Assembly (NCBI GenBank): GCA_964490725.1 | Contig: CAZBDU010000015.1 | Span: forward strand, 24,529-88,528 | Origin: CAZBDU01 sp964490725 | GTDB lineage: Bacteria; Spirochaetota; Spirochaetia; SZUA-6; DRHE01 | Reading direction: 5' to 3' | Length of the DNA: 64,000 bases | Made by a program: the position numbers and the translations under genes | Notes under the pieces: generated by a model | What the model saw: only the letters and a program-made list of their open reading frames with translations | The model's database searches: none | What the model was told of the DNA's origin: nothing | In this document: positions 16,331 through 24,227 of the stretch, piece by piece | How positions within the stretch are numbered: position 1 is the stretch's first letter | How the letters are laid out: every line of letters begins with the position of its first letter

Positions 16331-16682
16331 CCCGAGCCTCCTTGCCCTGGTCCGCGACTGTCGAACGGGAGAAGTCCGCCGCCCGCCTCAGCGCTTCCTC
16401 ATCGTCCTTCCCCGGCGGACCGTAGAGCGCAGGCGAGGGAACGATATGAAGGGGCAGCGGAAGCCTCAGGTGGATTGCATCCGTCGGGCAGTCCACGACG
16501 CAGCCGCCGCAGTACCAGCATTCCTGCGGGTAGGCCACCAGTGGTGGCGCTTCCAGATTGCCGGCCGGCATTGCCGGAGAGCCGTCCTGGCTCGTTGCCG
16601 GGACGGCAAACACATTCTGAGGGCAGATGTCGTAGCATATGCCGCAGAAGTTGCAGAGCTCGCTGTCAATGACTGGGGGCAT
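16323..16682 (-). CDS. AprB-like 2x[4Fe-4S] ferredoxin subunit
   Basis: A 119-residue iron-sulfur protein that would wire the adjoining flavoprotein to ferredoxin-level donors or acceptors. Cluster motif 1 is CNFCGICYDICP (Cys10, 13, 16, 20). Motif 2 is CWYCGGCVVDCPTDAI. They are separated by a Pro/Ala-rich stretch of about 35 residues that is longer than in ordinary bacterial ferredoxins. The tail begins LRLPLPLHIVPSP, a pattern seen in AprB-like partners. The ATG at 16682 follows AGGAGG, and a good sigma-70 promoter lies upstream at 16791-16819. The 8-base overlap with the flavoprotein start implies a stoichiometric complex. Confidence 0.85.
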   Translation of the reverse strand: MPPVIDSELCNFCGICYDICPQNVFAVPATSQDGSPAMPAGNLEAPPLVAYPQECWYCGGCVVDCPTDAIHLRLPLPLHIVPSPALYGPPGKDDEEALRRAADFSRSTVADQGKEARGV

Positions 16683-16790
16683 CGGTAGTCCTCCTGATCT
16701 GGTACTTCACCTCAAGCGTCGAGCGCGATACTGGGAAACCCGCCAGGGTACGATTCTCTGTATGCTGGCTTCCTTTGATCCGGGAGCCCG

Positions 16791-16819
16791 ATCATAGCAA
16801 CTGGGAGGCGAAAAGTCAA
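16791..16819 (-). promoter_or_regulatory. Sigma-70 promoter for the ferredoxin-flavoprotein operon
   Basis: On the minus strand TTGACT (16819-16814), a 17-base spacer and TATGAT (16796-16791). It lies in the gap between the MttB-family gene and the ferredoxin gene, so the AprBA-like pair can be expressed independently. Confidence 0.65.
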
Positions 16820-16887
16820 ACTGGATGCCGCCGCATCGTGAGCAGGCAATGCCAATTATTGAGAAAACGCGGCCGGGAAGGCGCGTG

Positions 16888-18333
16888 TCATCCGTTTCCT
16901 TCTCCTCTGGCGATCCGGTAGATCTCCTGGGCCGCCTTGCTCTCCAGGGGGAGCGGAGCATGCTCCTGGAGGATCTGCTCCGCCCGTTCATGAGCCCTCT
17001 CGAACAGGGTTCTGCTGCCTTGTTCCGCCCAGGTGTCGTAATTGTTGCGATCCATCAGCCCCGGGAACCAGGACTCCTGCCGGAAGTGTCTGAGGGTGTG
17101 GTCGTGGGTCAGGTAGTTGCCTGCCGGGCCGACCTCCTCGATGACCGGGAGGGCCAGATGCTCGGGGCTGACATCGACCCCGCGGCCGAAACGTTTGACG
17201 AAGCTGGCCACCTCGTCGCAGATGACCAGGCTTTCCAGGGACCCGGTCATTCCCATCTCCAGATAGCCCATATCGTGGATCAGGTTGTTGCCGATCAGGT
17301 ACTCGTTGAAGATCGTCATCCCGATCTCGACCCCCGCCTGCTGGTCCAGGGTCTTGGCGTCTGCGGCACCCGCCTTGGCGAAGGTGGGAATGCCGTAGTA
17401 CAGGGCCATTTCCTTGTTCATGATCGAGGCGAGCAGGATCTCTGGAGCCACGTAGGGACAGGCCATGGTGCGCATATCGAGAAAAGCCACCGAAGTGTCG
17501 ACGATCAGAGGCGCCCCGGGGGCCTTCAGCTGATGGATCACCAGCCCACTCAACATGCGGGCGTTGCCCTGCACGAAGCCTCCCGCCAGGGTCGCCGGTG
17601 CGGTGGAGCCCCCTATGTCCACGGAATGGTACTCCACCGGAATTCCTCTCTCTGCGCAGAAGAGCACCTTCTCGATGGAGTCCCTGGGATGAATGAAGGG
17701 GGCGATGGCCATGGCGTAGTGTATCAGGAAGGGCTTCCCGTTCAGCCGCTCGGCGCCTCCGGCTGCGATCGCCGCCATTTCGTGGATGTCCCGCAGGCCA
17801 TCCAGGCTCCAGGCGGTGAACATGATCGGCTTGGCCGAGTTTTCCACCATCGCCGCGAAGTGATGGCGGTCGGAGCGATCCACCGGTGCGTCGCTGGCCA
17901 GACCCAGGCTCATGATGAAATCCACGTTGTCCAGGCCGTCGGCCAGGCGGGCCGCTCGCTTCACGTCGGCCAGGAGGGCGGGCCGCCGGTTGCCCGTCTG
18001 GAAGTCGAGCACGCTGGGAGTGTCCGAGCCGGTCCCGAAATGGGCCTTCCGGCCCTCCAGGGACATGGCCGGTGCCCCGCTGCGATCGTAGATCTCGATC
18101 TTCTCCGGTACGGTTTGCAGGGCCCGCCTCACAACGCGCTCGGGGATCAGGACGCGGTGGTTCGCGTCCACGCTGCAGCCTGCCTCATGCAGCAGCCGCA
18201 GAGCCTCCTCCTCGTGGACCAGAACACCGTTGCGCTGCAGAACTCGCAAGCTCGATCGGTGAATCTCTTCCTTTTGTTCCTGTTCCAGGAGCGTCACGCG
18301 TGGCTGCGCGCGAACGAAAAAGTCATTCTTCAT
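16888..18333 (-). CDS. Non-pyrrolysine MttB-family methyltransferase (COG5598)
   Basis: A 481-residue TIM-barrel corrinoid methyltransferase of the trimethylamine methyltransferase superfamily. Typical blocks are EIHRSSLRVLQRNGVLVHEEEAL near the start, HFGTGSDTPSVLDF, IMSLGLASDAPVDRSD, and AGAADAKTLDQQAGVEIGMT. In true MttB the AGAADAK segment contains the amber-encoded pyrrolysine; here it is fully sense-coded. Relatives without pyrrolysine are known to demethylate quaternary amines such as glycine betaine, proline betaine, carnitine and gamma-butyrobetaine. It lies 47 bases behind the ParB/RAM-type gene, probably in one transcript. The only corrinoid protein in the window is at 5402-6034 and may be shared. 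Confidence 0.88.
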   Translation of the reverse strand: MKNDFFVRAQPRVTLLEQEQKEEIHRSSLRVLQRNGVLVHEEEALRLLHEAGCSVDANHRVLIPERVVRRALQTVPEKIEIYDRSGAPAMSLEGRKAHFGTGSDTPSVLDFQTGNRRPALLADVKRAARLADGLDNVDFIMSLGLASDAPVDRSDRHHFAAMVENSAKPIMFTAWSLDGLRDIHEMAAIAAGGAERLNGKPFLIHYAMAIAPFIHPRDSIEKVLFCAERGIPVEYHSVDIGGSTAPATLAGGFVQGNARMLSGLVIHQLKAPGAPLIVDTSVAFLDMRTMACPYVAPEILLASIMNKEMALYYGIPTFAKAGAADAKTLDQQAGVEIGMTIFNEYLIGNNLIHDMGYLEMGMTGSLESLVICDEVASFVKRFGRGVDVSPEHLALPVIEEVGPAGNYLTHDHTLRHFRQESWFPGLMDRNNYDTWAEQGSRTLFERAHERAEQILQEHAPLPLESKAAQEIYRIARGEGNG

Positions 18334-18380
18334 CTGGTGCTCCGATCCCTCCGCCTCTGGCTGTGAATGTGACCGTCCCT

Positions 18381-19460
18381 TCAGGTTGCTTTCTTGTCTG
18401 CTTTGATCTTCGAAAGACCCGGTATCAAAGTTTGGGTGCTCAGTATACCGCGAATGTGGTGGATGTTCTCCCGGACGTAGCGACCGATCACTTCGGCGTC
18501 CGAGGATGCCAGATTTCTGCTCAAGACGAGCTTCGCGATCACGTCGATGCTCCCGTGCACCGAATGCACCTCTTTCACCTCATCCAAAGAGAAAAGCTTC
18601 TCCAATATCTGGCACTCTTTCCTGGCGGTGATGGTGATCAGAACGAATACCGTGATCTCGCGGAGCATGCTGGGGTACTCGTTCCGCGCGACGTTTCTCA
18701 TGCTCTCCCGAAACTCTTCCATGCTGCGGGCAAGGCTCCTGTCGATCGTGGACCCGAAAGATCGGGAATGGCTGCGCTCCCACTGATGTACGGAGATATA
18801 TGCATAGAGGTCCGACACGGTGCGTTTGCGGAAGAAAGCCAACAGGCCCGCTTTCTCCAGCATCGCCGTCAGTGGCTGATAGATCGTCCTGTACCAGTCC
18901 TCGGCCGCTTCCTCCAGGGGGACCGCTGTCCTGGCCTGCTCTTCCAGGTACTGCCGGTGTCCGGTGACTTGTCTCAAGAGGTGGCGATACTGGTTCGGTT
19001 CGGTGAGCGCGATGGAATGCCGGAGCCCGCTCTTCTCCTCGAACTCGCTTCTTTCCCGGTAGAGGACGTTCTCCGCCGTACCCCTGGAGGGGAGAAACTC
19101 GATGACCCGGGCGTTGATCTCTTCGAAGCCTCTCTCCTTGGCCGCAGAGATGCGATAGTTGCCGTCCACGACGAAGTACTCGTCCTTGATCTTGTATAGA
19201 TTGACAGGGGGAAGGGGCCTGCCCTGTTCCATCATTCTGCGTATGCGAAGAAGCCGTTCCCGAGGCCGGTCCCTCTTCAGACGGAACCTGCTGTCGAAGT
19301 CCAGATAGCGATTGACGCTGCCTACGATCTGGGAAAGCGCCACGGTCTGCTGGCCGCGATCCCGGTACTCGAAGGCTCCCTCTTTCTGCTGCTCGTCACG
19401 GAAGCGTTTGATCTTCCCCGACTTCTCTGCGGGAGCGTCCTGAAAGTCTGAGCTACTCAC
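18381..19460 (-). CDS. ParB/Srx-like domain + DUF4032-like helices + Lrp/AsnC RAM domain fusion protein
   Basis: A 359-residue protein from GTG 19460. Residues about 38-125 form a ParB/sulfiredoxin-like domain (LPPVNLYKIKDEYFVVDGNYRISAAKERG region at 83-111). Residues about 185-235 (EDWYRTIYQPLTAMLEKAG, VSDLYAYISVHQWERS) resemble DUF4032. Residues about 271-350 (VFVLITITARKE, EVKEVHSVHGSIDVIAKL, IRGILSTQTLIPG) match the small-molecule-binding RAM domain of Lrp/AsnC regulators. There is no Lrp helix-turn-helix. A ligand-sensing ATP- or CTP-binding regulator is plausible. It precedes the MttB-family gene by 47 bases and is transcribed away from the TRAP operon. The function is not known. Confidence 0.75.
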   Translation of the reverse strand: MSSSDFQDAPAEKSGKIKRFRDEQQKEGAFEYRDRGQQTVALSQIVGSVNRYLDFDSRFRLKRDRPRERLLRIRRMMEQGRPLPPVNLYKIKDEYFVVDGNYRISAAKERGFEEINARVIEFLPSRGTAENVLYRERSEFEEKSGLRHSIALTEPNQYRHLLRQVTGHRQYLEEQARTAVPLEEAAEDWYRTIYQPLTAMLEKAGLLAFFRKRTVSDLYAYISVHQWERSHSRSFGSTIDRSLARSMEEFRESMRNVARNEYPSMLREITVFVLITITARKECQILEKLFSLDEVKEVHSVHGSIDVIAKLVLSRNLASSDAEVIGRYVRENIHHIRGILSTQTLIPGLSKIKADKKAT

Positions 19461-19629
19461 AGCCTTTGTCGAGCCCGACGAGCGCGGTCCCCGGGCAGCC
19501 CACGGAGCGGGGTTCGACAGGATGGGATACCGCCAGGATCTTCTTCATTGATGCCTCTGGCAAGGTCGTAGACAATATATCAAACCAGGCCAAACAAGGG
19601 AATCAGGCGGCTTCCCGTCGAATCGGCCC

Positions 19630-19658
19630 TTGACGGCGTTTCCGGGTGGCCTTAATAT
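19630..19658 (+). promoter_or_regulatory. Sigma-70 promoter for the TRAP operon
   Basis: TTGACG (19630-19635), a 17-base spacer and TAATAT (19653-19658), 30 bases before the dctP start. Confidence 0.55.
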
Positions 19659-19667
19659 ATCAGATAT
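19657..19667. promoter_or_regulatory. Palindrome at the TRAP promoter -10 region
   Basis: ATATCAGATAT is a perfect 11-bp inverted repeat (ATATC-A-GATAT) overlapping the -10 box. A related half-site AATATATCA occurs about 80 bases upstream. It is a possible operator for the GntR regulator encoded at the end of the same cluster. Confidence 0.4.
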
Positions 19668-19688
19668 CTAAATACAAGGGGGTCTTTC

Positions 19689-20702
19689 ATGAAAACGTGT
19701 GCTCGTGCGGTGCTGGGGGCGGCCGTCCTTCTGCTCCTGGCGGCCATGCCGCTCGTGGCAGGGGGCGGAACGGAGGGCGCGGGGCAGAAGTACGTGCTCA
19801 AGTTCAACCACGTGCTGAACCAGAACGATCCCTTCCACAAGGCGTTCGTGAAGTGGTCCGAAGCGGTGGGGCAGCGCTCCGGGGGGAACCTGACGGTGGA
19901 GGTGTTCCACAGCGCGCAGCTCGGGGTGGAGGAGGACATCATCGAGCAGATCCGCATGGGAGCGAATGTCGGTCAGAACACCGACTCCGCGCGCATGGGG
20001 AACTACATCCCCGGCATCGCCGTGATGAACGGGCCGTACTTCGTGGACAGCCTGGACGAGGTGGCCAGGCTCACCCAGGCGCCTACCATCCAGAACTGGC
20101 TGGCGGAGCTGGAAAACAAGTACGGGATCAAGGTCCTCTCCTTCAACTGGGTGCAGGGCTTCCGCAACTTCCTGACCAACAAGCCCGTCTACAGCCCGGC
20201 GGACCTGAAGGGCCTGCGCATCCGCGCCCCCGGAGCGCCCATCTGGATGGAATCCGTGCGCGCGCTGGGGCCCACGCCGGTCGCCCTGGCGTTCAGCGAG
20301 ATCTACTCGGCCATCCAGACCAAGACGGTGGACGGTGCGGGGAACGTCAACGTCAACACCCTGAACACCAAGCTCTACGAGGTGTGCGACTACCTGGTGG
20401 AGACCAAGCACATCCTGCTCATCAACTTCGAGGTGGTGAGCGCCAAGTGGTTCAACTCTCTGCCCGCCGAGTATCAGAAGATCCTCCAGGAGGAGTGCGA
20501 CAAGGCGGGCCGGGCGGTGTCGCGGGAGGTGGAGCAGTTTTCAGAGGACGCCAAGGCGCAGCTTGCCGAGAAGGGGATGACCGTCATTCCCTATTCCGAC
20601 CTCGACATCCCGGCGTTCAAGGCCGCCGGCGTGCAGGCCTATGAGAAGCTGGGCATCCTGGACGCGTACAACCAGGTCCACAGGGAGATCGGGAAGATGT
20701 AG
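19689..20702 (+). CDS. dctP: TRAP transporter solute-binding protein (DctP family)
   Basis: A 337-residue extracytoplasmic receptor. Residues 1-25 are a signal peptide ending AAMPLVAGGG, with no classical lipobox cysteine. The mature part shows the DctP blocks KFNHVLNQNDPFHKAF, SGGNLTVEVFHSAQLG, the LKGLRIRAPGAPIW segment whose Arg usually salt-bridges the ligand carboxylate, and the VDGAGNVNVNT region. The ligand is therefore expected to be an organic acid such as a uronate or other sugar acid. This fits the SDR dehydrogenase and GntR regulator that follow. A strong intercistronic stem follows the stop codon and should favour receptor production over the membrane subunits. Confidence 0.93.
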   Translation: MKTCARAVLGAAVLLLLAAMPLVAGGGTEGAGQKYVLKFNHVLNQNDPFHKAFVKWSEAVGQRSGGNLTVEVFHSAQLGVEEDIIEQIRMGANVGQNTDSARMGNYIPGIAVMNGPYFVDSLDEVARLTQAPTIQNWLAELENKYGIKVLSFNWVQGFRNFLTNKPVYSPADLKGLRIRAPGAPIWMESVRALGPTPVALAFSEIYSAIQTKTVDGAGNVNVNTLNTKLYEVCDYLVETKHILLINFEVVSAKWFNSLPAEYQKILQEECDKAGRAVSREVEQFSEDAKAQLAEKGMTVIPYSDLDIPAFKAAGVQAYEKLGILDAYNQVHREIGKM

Positions 20703-20726
20703 CTCCTTCCCGAGACGGTAGCACGG

Positions 20727-20771
20727 AAAAGGGGCGTGCTGTTCGAGCGCCTGGAGACAGCAGCCCCTTTT
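20727..20771 (+). terminator. Intercistronic hairpin between dctP and dctQ
   Basis: AAAAGGGGC-TGCTGT pairs with ACAGCA-GCCCCTTTT as a 15-bp stem with one bulged G and a 14-base loop, ending in TTTT. It sits in the 116-base gap between receptor and permease genes. A leaky terminator or 3'-stabilising stem would explain the excess of binding protein needed in TRAP systems. Confidence 0.6.
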
Positions 20772-20818
20772 GATTCTGGCACGACAGGTCGAGACCGGGA
20801 AAGATTGGGGAGGCGAAG

Positions 20819-21325
20819 ATGAGCAAGAAATGGGAACTGTTCTATAGAATCGAGGAGTACACGGCGGCGTTCCTGCTCCTGGGCGCCACCCTGGTGATCT
20901 TCTTTGCGGCGGTGTTCCGCAGCTTCGATCATCCCCTCAACTGGTCCCTGGACATCGCCCTGTTCCTGTTCGCCTGGAGCGTTTTCCTCAGCGCGGATGT
21001 GGCGCTGCGCAAGGGAAACCTGGTGAACGTCGACTTTCTGGTGGCGCGCTTCCCTCCGCCCGTCCAGAAGACGATCGGCGTGGCGGTCTACCTCGTCATC
21101 GTGGTCTTCCTGGCGACGCTGGTGGGATTCGGCGTGTACCTGAGCTACGTCACCCGGGCCCGGGCCTTCCAGGGGATCCCCCAGTTCAGCTACACCTGGG
21201 TGACCTTGAGCGTTCCGGTTGCAGGGACGCTTCAGATCATCAACTGCGTGCGCATCATCCGGGGATTCCTGGCCCGGCAGGAAAGCGCTCCGCCTCCGGC
21301 GGAGGGTGAGGCCGAGGCCCTGTAG
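20819..21325 (+). CDS. dctQ: TRAP transporter small membrane subunit (DctQ family)
   Basis: A 168-residue, four-helix inner-membrane protein. The helices are AAFLLLGATLVIFFAAVF, WSLDIALFLFAWSVFLSADVAL (with the family Trp and Arg-Lys-Gly-Asn loop RKGNLVNVDFLV), IGVAVYLVIVVFLATLVGFGVYL and YTWVTLSVPVAGTLQIIN. An acidic/Pro tail ends the protein. ATG 20819 has GGGGAGGCGAAG upstream. It pairs with the DctM subunit 26 bases downstream to form the sodium-coupled permease for the DctP ligand. Confidence 0.92.
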   Translation: MSKKWELFYRIEEYTAAFLLLGATLVIFFAAVFRSFDHPLNWSLDIALFLFAWSVFLSADVALRKGNLVNVDFLVARFPPPVQKTIGVAVYLVIVVFLATLVGFGVYLSYVTRARAFQGIPQFSYTWVTLSVPVAGTLQIINCVRIIRGFLARQESAPPPAEGEAEAL

Positions 21326-21351
21326 GTGGGAGGCGGTAGGAGAGGCACACC

Positions 21352-22632
21352 ATGCTGCTGGTAACGATTCTGTTCCTGGTCTTCCTCGCCTTCGGGATGC
21401 CCGTGGCGTTCGCCATTGGGATCGCCGGGATCGCCTTCTTCCTGCAGCACCCCGAGCTTCCCTTTTCGATGACCGTGCAGCTGCCCATCTCGCAGACGCA
21501 GAACTCGCCGCTTCTGGCCGTGCCGCTGTTCATCTTCGCCGGCAACCTCATGAACGCCGCGGGCATCACCGAGCGGCTCATCCGCCTGTCCACCCTGCTC
21601 ACCGGCCACATCCGGGGAGGGCTGGCGCAGGTGAGCGTGGTGCTCAGCACGCTCATGGGAGGGGTCTCGGGATCCGCCACGGCGGATGCAGCCATGGAGG
21701 CGCGCCTGCTGGGGATCGGCATGATCAGGAAGGGGTACGCCAGGGGCTACACGGCCAGCGTCATCGGCTTCACCTCCCTGATCACCGCCACGATCCCGCC
21801 GGGGGTCGGGATCATCATCTACGGCACCACCGGAGACGTTTCCATCGGGCAGCTGTTCATGGCCGGCCTGGTGGTGGGCCTGATCATGATGGTCATGCTC
21901 ATGGTGACCGTGTCGATCACCGCGCGGATCCGGGGCTACAAGCCCGAGCGTCCCCGGCGGGCCACGCTGAGGGAGATCGCCGCCTCGCTGGGGGAAACGG
22001 TCTGGGCTCTGATCTTCCCCATCCTGCTCCTGGTGGGCCTGCGCTTCGGGCTGTTCACCCCCTCGGAGGTGGGCGCCTTCGCCTGCGTGTACGGCATCTT
22101 CGTCGGGGTGTTCATCTACCGGGAGCTCACCTGGAAGAAGTTCCTGGAGACGCTGCGCACCACGGTGGGCGACGTGGGGGCGGTGATGTTCATCATCGCT
22201 CTCTCGGGGCTGTTCCGCTACGGCATCCCTTTCGAGCACGTACCGGAGGCGCTCACCTCGCTGATCACCGGAATCTCCACGAACGTCCATCTGGTCCTCC
22301 TCATCGTCATCGTCTTCCTGGTGTTTGCCGGCATGTTCATTGAGGGCTCCGTGTGCATCCTGCTGTTCACGCCGATTCTCCTGCCCATGGTGATGACCCT
22401 GGGAGTGGACCCCGTCCACTTCGGCCTCATCATGTGCACCACCATCACCATGGGCCTGCTCACCCCGCCGGTGGGGATATCAATGTACGCGGTGTGCGGG
22501 ATCCTGGAATGCTCCACCGGCGCCTATATGAGGGAGATGTTCCCCTTCCTCATCACCATCGTCATCGAGCTGGCCTTCCTGGTCTTCTTCCCGGACGTGG
22601 TGCTCTTCCTTCCCCGGCTGCTGTTCTCGTGA
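21352..22632 (+). CDS. dctM: TRAP transporter large permease subunit (DctM family)
   Basis: A 426-residue, about 12-helix inner-membrane transporter. It starts MLLVTILFLVFLAFGMPVAFAIG and carries the family hallmarks PLFIFAGNLMNAAGITERLI, GGVSGSATADAAMEARLL, TATIPPGVGIIIYG, and the second-half repeat MFIEGSVCILLFTPILLPM and TPPVGISMYAV. Sodium- and substrate-binding GSAxAD and PP motifs are intact. It is the catalytic half of the TRAP system and is 12 bases upstream of the SDR gene, so the dehydrogenase is in the same transcript. Confidence 0.95.
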   Translation: MLLVTILFLVFLAFGMPVAFAIGIAGIAFFLQHPELPFSMTVQLPISQTQNSPLLAVPLFIFAGNLMNAAGITERLIRLSTLLTGHIRGGLAQVSVVLSTLMGGVSGSATADAAMEARLLGIGMIRKGYARGYTASVIGFTSLITATIPPGVGIIIYGTTGDVSIGQLFMAGLVVGLIMMVMLMVTVSITARIRGYKPERPRRATLREIAASLGETVWALIFPILLLVGLRFGLFTPSEVGAFACVYGIFVGVFIYRELTWKKFLETLRTTVGDVGAVMFIIALSGLFRYGIPFEHVPEALTSLITGISTNVHLVLLIVIVFLVFAGMFIEGSVCILLFTPILLPMVMTLGVDPVHFGLIMCTTITMGLLTPPVGISMYAVCGILECSTGAYMREMFPFLITIVIELAFLVFFPDVVLFLPRLLFS

Positions 22633-22644
22633 GGGAGCTCTATC

Positions 22645-23385
22645 ATGCGCCTGGAGAACGCCGTGGCCGTGGTGACGGGAGCCGCACGAGGAATCGGGAA
22701 GGCCATCGCGCTGCGGCTGGCCCGTGAGGGAGCGTGCGTCGGCCTCGTGGACGTGCGCGACACCCGCCTGCTCGCCGAGCTGATGGGCGCGGAGGGGCTC
22801 GCCGCCCTGGCCCTCTGCGCCGACATCACGGAGCCTGGCTCGGTATCCCGGGCGGTGGATCAGGTGGTGCGGGAGCGCGGCCGGATCGATGTGCTGGTCA
22901 ACAATGCGGGAGTGATCGCCCGGGGCACCATCCTGGAGCTGAGCCACCAGGAGTGGAGGCGGGTGATCGAGGTGAACCTCCACGGAACTTTCAACTGCTG
23001 CAAGGCCGTGATCCCCCACATGGTGGAGGGCGGCTACGGGCGAATCGTCAACATCACCTCCGTGGCGGGCAAGATGGGGGACATCACCGCGGCGCCGGCC
23101 TACGGCGCCTCCAAGGGGGCCATCAACACGTTGACGAAATCCCTGGCCCGCGAGCTCTGCGGGTACAACATCACGGTGAACGCAGTGGCGCCTCACGCCA
23201 TCGAGACCGACATGAGCGCGGAGTGGTCCGAGGAGAAGCGGCGCGCCGTCATCGATTCCATCCCCGTCCGGCGGCTGGGCAGGCCCGAGGAAGTGGCGGA
23301 GGCGGTGCTGTTCCTGGCTGGCAAGGAGGCTTCGTTCATCACCGGTGAGATTCTGGACGTCAACGGAGGATACCTCATGGACTGA
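22645..23385 (+). CDS. SDR-family oxidoreductase (sugar-acid or polyol dehydrogenase)
   Basis: A 246-residue classical short-chain dehydrogenase/reductase. The NAD(P)-binding TGAARGIG motif is at about 11-18, followed by NNAGV near 89. The catalytic Ser (NITSVAG), Tyr and Lys (YGASKG) are present, as are the C-terminal VNGGYL end and the GRPEEVAEAVLFLAG block. An Asp-rich site after beta-2 (GLVDVRDT) suggests NAD rather than NADP. It starts 12 bases after dctM, so it probably oxidises or reduces the imported organic acid. The substrate cannot be named. Confidence 0.9.
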   Translation: MRLENAVAVVTGAARGIGKAIALRLAREGACVGLVDVRDTRLLAELMGAEGLAALALCADITEPGSVSRAVDQVVRERGRIDVLVNNAGVIARGTILELSHQEWRRVIEVNLHGTFNCCKAVIPHMVEGGYGRIVNITSVAGKMGDITAAPAYGASKGAINTLTKSLARELCGYNITVNAVAPHAIETDMSAEWSEEKRRAVIDSIPVRRLGRPEEVAEAVLFLAGKEASFITGEILDVNGGYLMD

Positions 23386-23435
23386 CTCGCCGGGCGTTGA
23401 CCCTGTGCGGTCATTCCGGGAGGATGAAGAAAGCA

Positions 23436-24119
23436 ATGGCCGACGGATCCCCTGAAATCGTCTATCCCCGACTGAGTGAGCGGGTCTACGACTACCTGTG
23501 CAACCAGGTGATCGAGGGGGCCATCCGCTACGGTGAGCGCGTCAGCATCAAGGCCCTCTCGGAGAGGCTGAAGGTGAGCACCATGCCCGTGCGGGATGCT
23601 CTGAAGATGCTGGAGACCGAGGGGGTGGTGCAGATCATCCCCAGGAGTAGCTGCGTTTTCAAGGTGCCCACCCGGAAGTCCACCCTGGACGCTTTCGCCA
23701 TGCGGGAGATGCTGGAGCTGCAGAGCATGGAGGCCATATACGCCTCCATTGGCCGCGAGGAGCTGGCCCGGCTTGGCGGGATCGTGCAGACCATGGGCCA
23801 GGCGCTGGAGGAGAGTCCGGGCCCCGAGGACATCCGCCGCTACATCGACCTGGACCGCGCGTTCCACACTGAGCTGTGCGCGCTGTCCAGGAACGAGTAC
23901 CTGGTGAAGTTCTACCGGGAGGTCAGCCTGCACCTCAACATGACCTTCACCTACAGGATCGGGGTGGAGCCGGACATCGCAGGCACCTACGCGGACCACC
24001 GCAGGATCGTGGAGCTCCTGCGGAAGCACTCCCCTGAGGTGCTGGACCTGCTGAAAGGCCACCTGGAGCGCAGCCGGGAGGAGATCGTCAACGGCCGCCT
24101 GTTCCAGAGCCTGGAGTGA
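23436..24119 (+). CDS. GntR-family regulator, FadR/FCD subfamily
   Basis: A 227-residue regulator. The winged helix lies in residues about 10-75 (LSERVYDYLCNQVIEGAIRYG, KALSERLKVSTMPVRDALKMLETEG). The FCD all-helical effector domain follows, with metal-ligand-type residues in DLDRAFHTELCALSRN and YADHRRIVELL. FCD proteins generally bind carboxylic-acid effectors, which suits the TRAP/SDR cluster. ATG 23436 is preferred, with GGGAGG 12 bases upstream. ATG 23424 is in frame but touches the ribosome site, and a TTG at 23397 is possible. Candidate operators are the palindromes at 19657 and 24177. Confidence 0.9.
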   Translation: MADGSPEIVYPRLSERVYDYLCNQVIEGAIRYGERVSIKALSERLKVSTMPVRDALKMLETEGVVQIIPRSSCVFKVPTRKSTLDAFAMREMLELQSMEAIYASIGREELARLGGIVQTMGQALEESPGPEDIRRYIDLDRAFHTELCALSRNEYLVKFYREVSLHLNMTFTYRIGVEPDIAGTYADHRRIVELLRKHSPEVLDLLKGHLERSREEIVNGRLFQSLE

Positions 24120-24154
24120 GCGCGTCGATCCGTCCAGCCGAACCGCCAGATTGC

Positions 24155-24184
24155 TTGACAGCGCGAACGGCGGGGGATTATCCT
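24155..24184 (+). promoter_or_regulatory. Promoter for the ribose/AI-2-type ABC operon
   Basis: TTGACA (24155-24160), an 18-base spacer and TATCCT (24179-24184). The -10 box lies inside the palindrome at 24177-24190. Confidence 0.55.
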
Positions 24185-24190
24185 GATAAT
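24177..24190. promoter_or_regulatory. Operator-like palindrome ATTATC-CT-GATAAT
   Basis: A perfect 6+6 inverted repeat overlaps the -10 box of the ABC operon promoter and lies 57 bases after the GntR regulator gene. Its position is typical of a repressor site. Confidence 0.5.
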
Positions 24191-24227
24191 TGGGATTCAC
24201 TCTACAGCCCCATGTAAGGAGGGTTAT

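Noticed and set aside
14627..16682. Dissimilatory sulfate reduction locus
   Set aside because: Only AprAB-like genes are present; sat, qmo and dsr partners are missing and the context is methyl-group and amino-acid metabolism.
20727..20771. Complete intrinsic terminator separating two transcripts
   Set aside because: It has only four Ts and lies within a TRAP operon, so I treat it as leaky or stabilising rather than the operon end.
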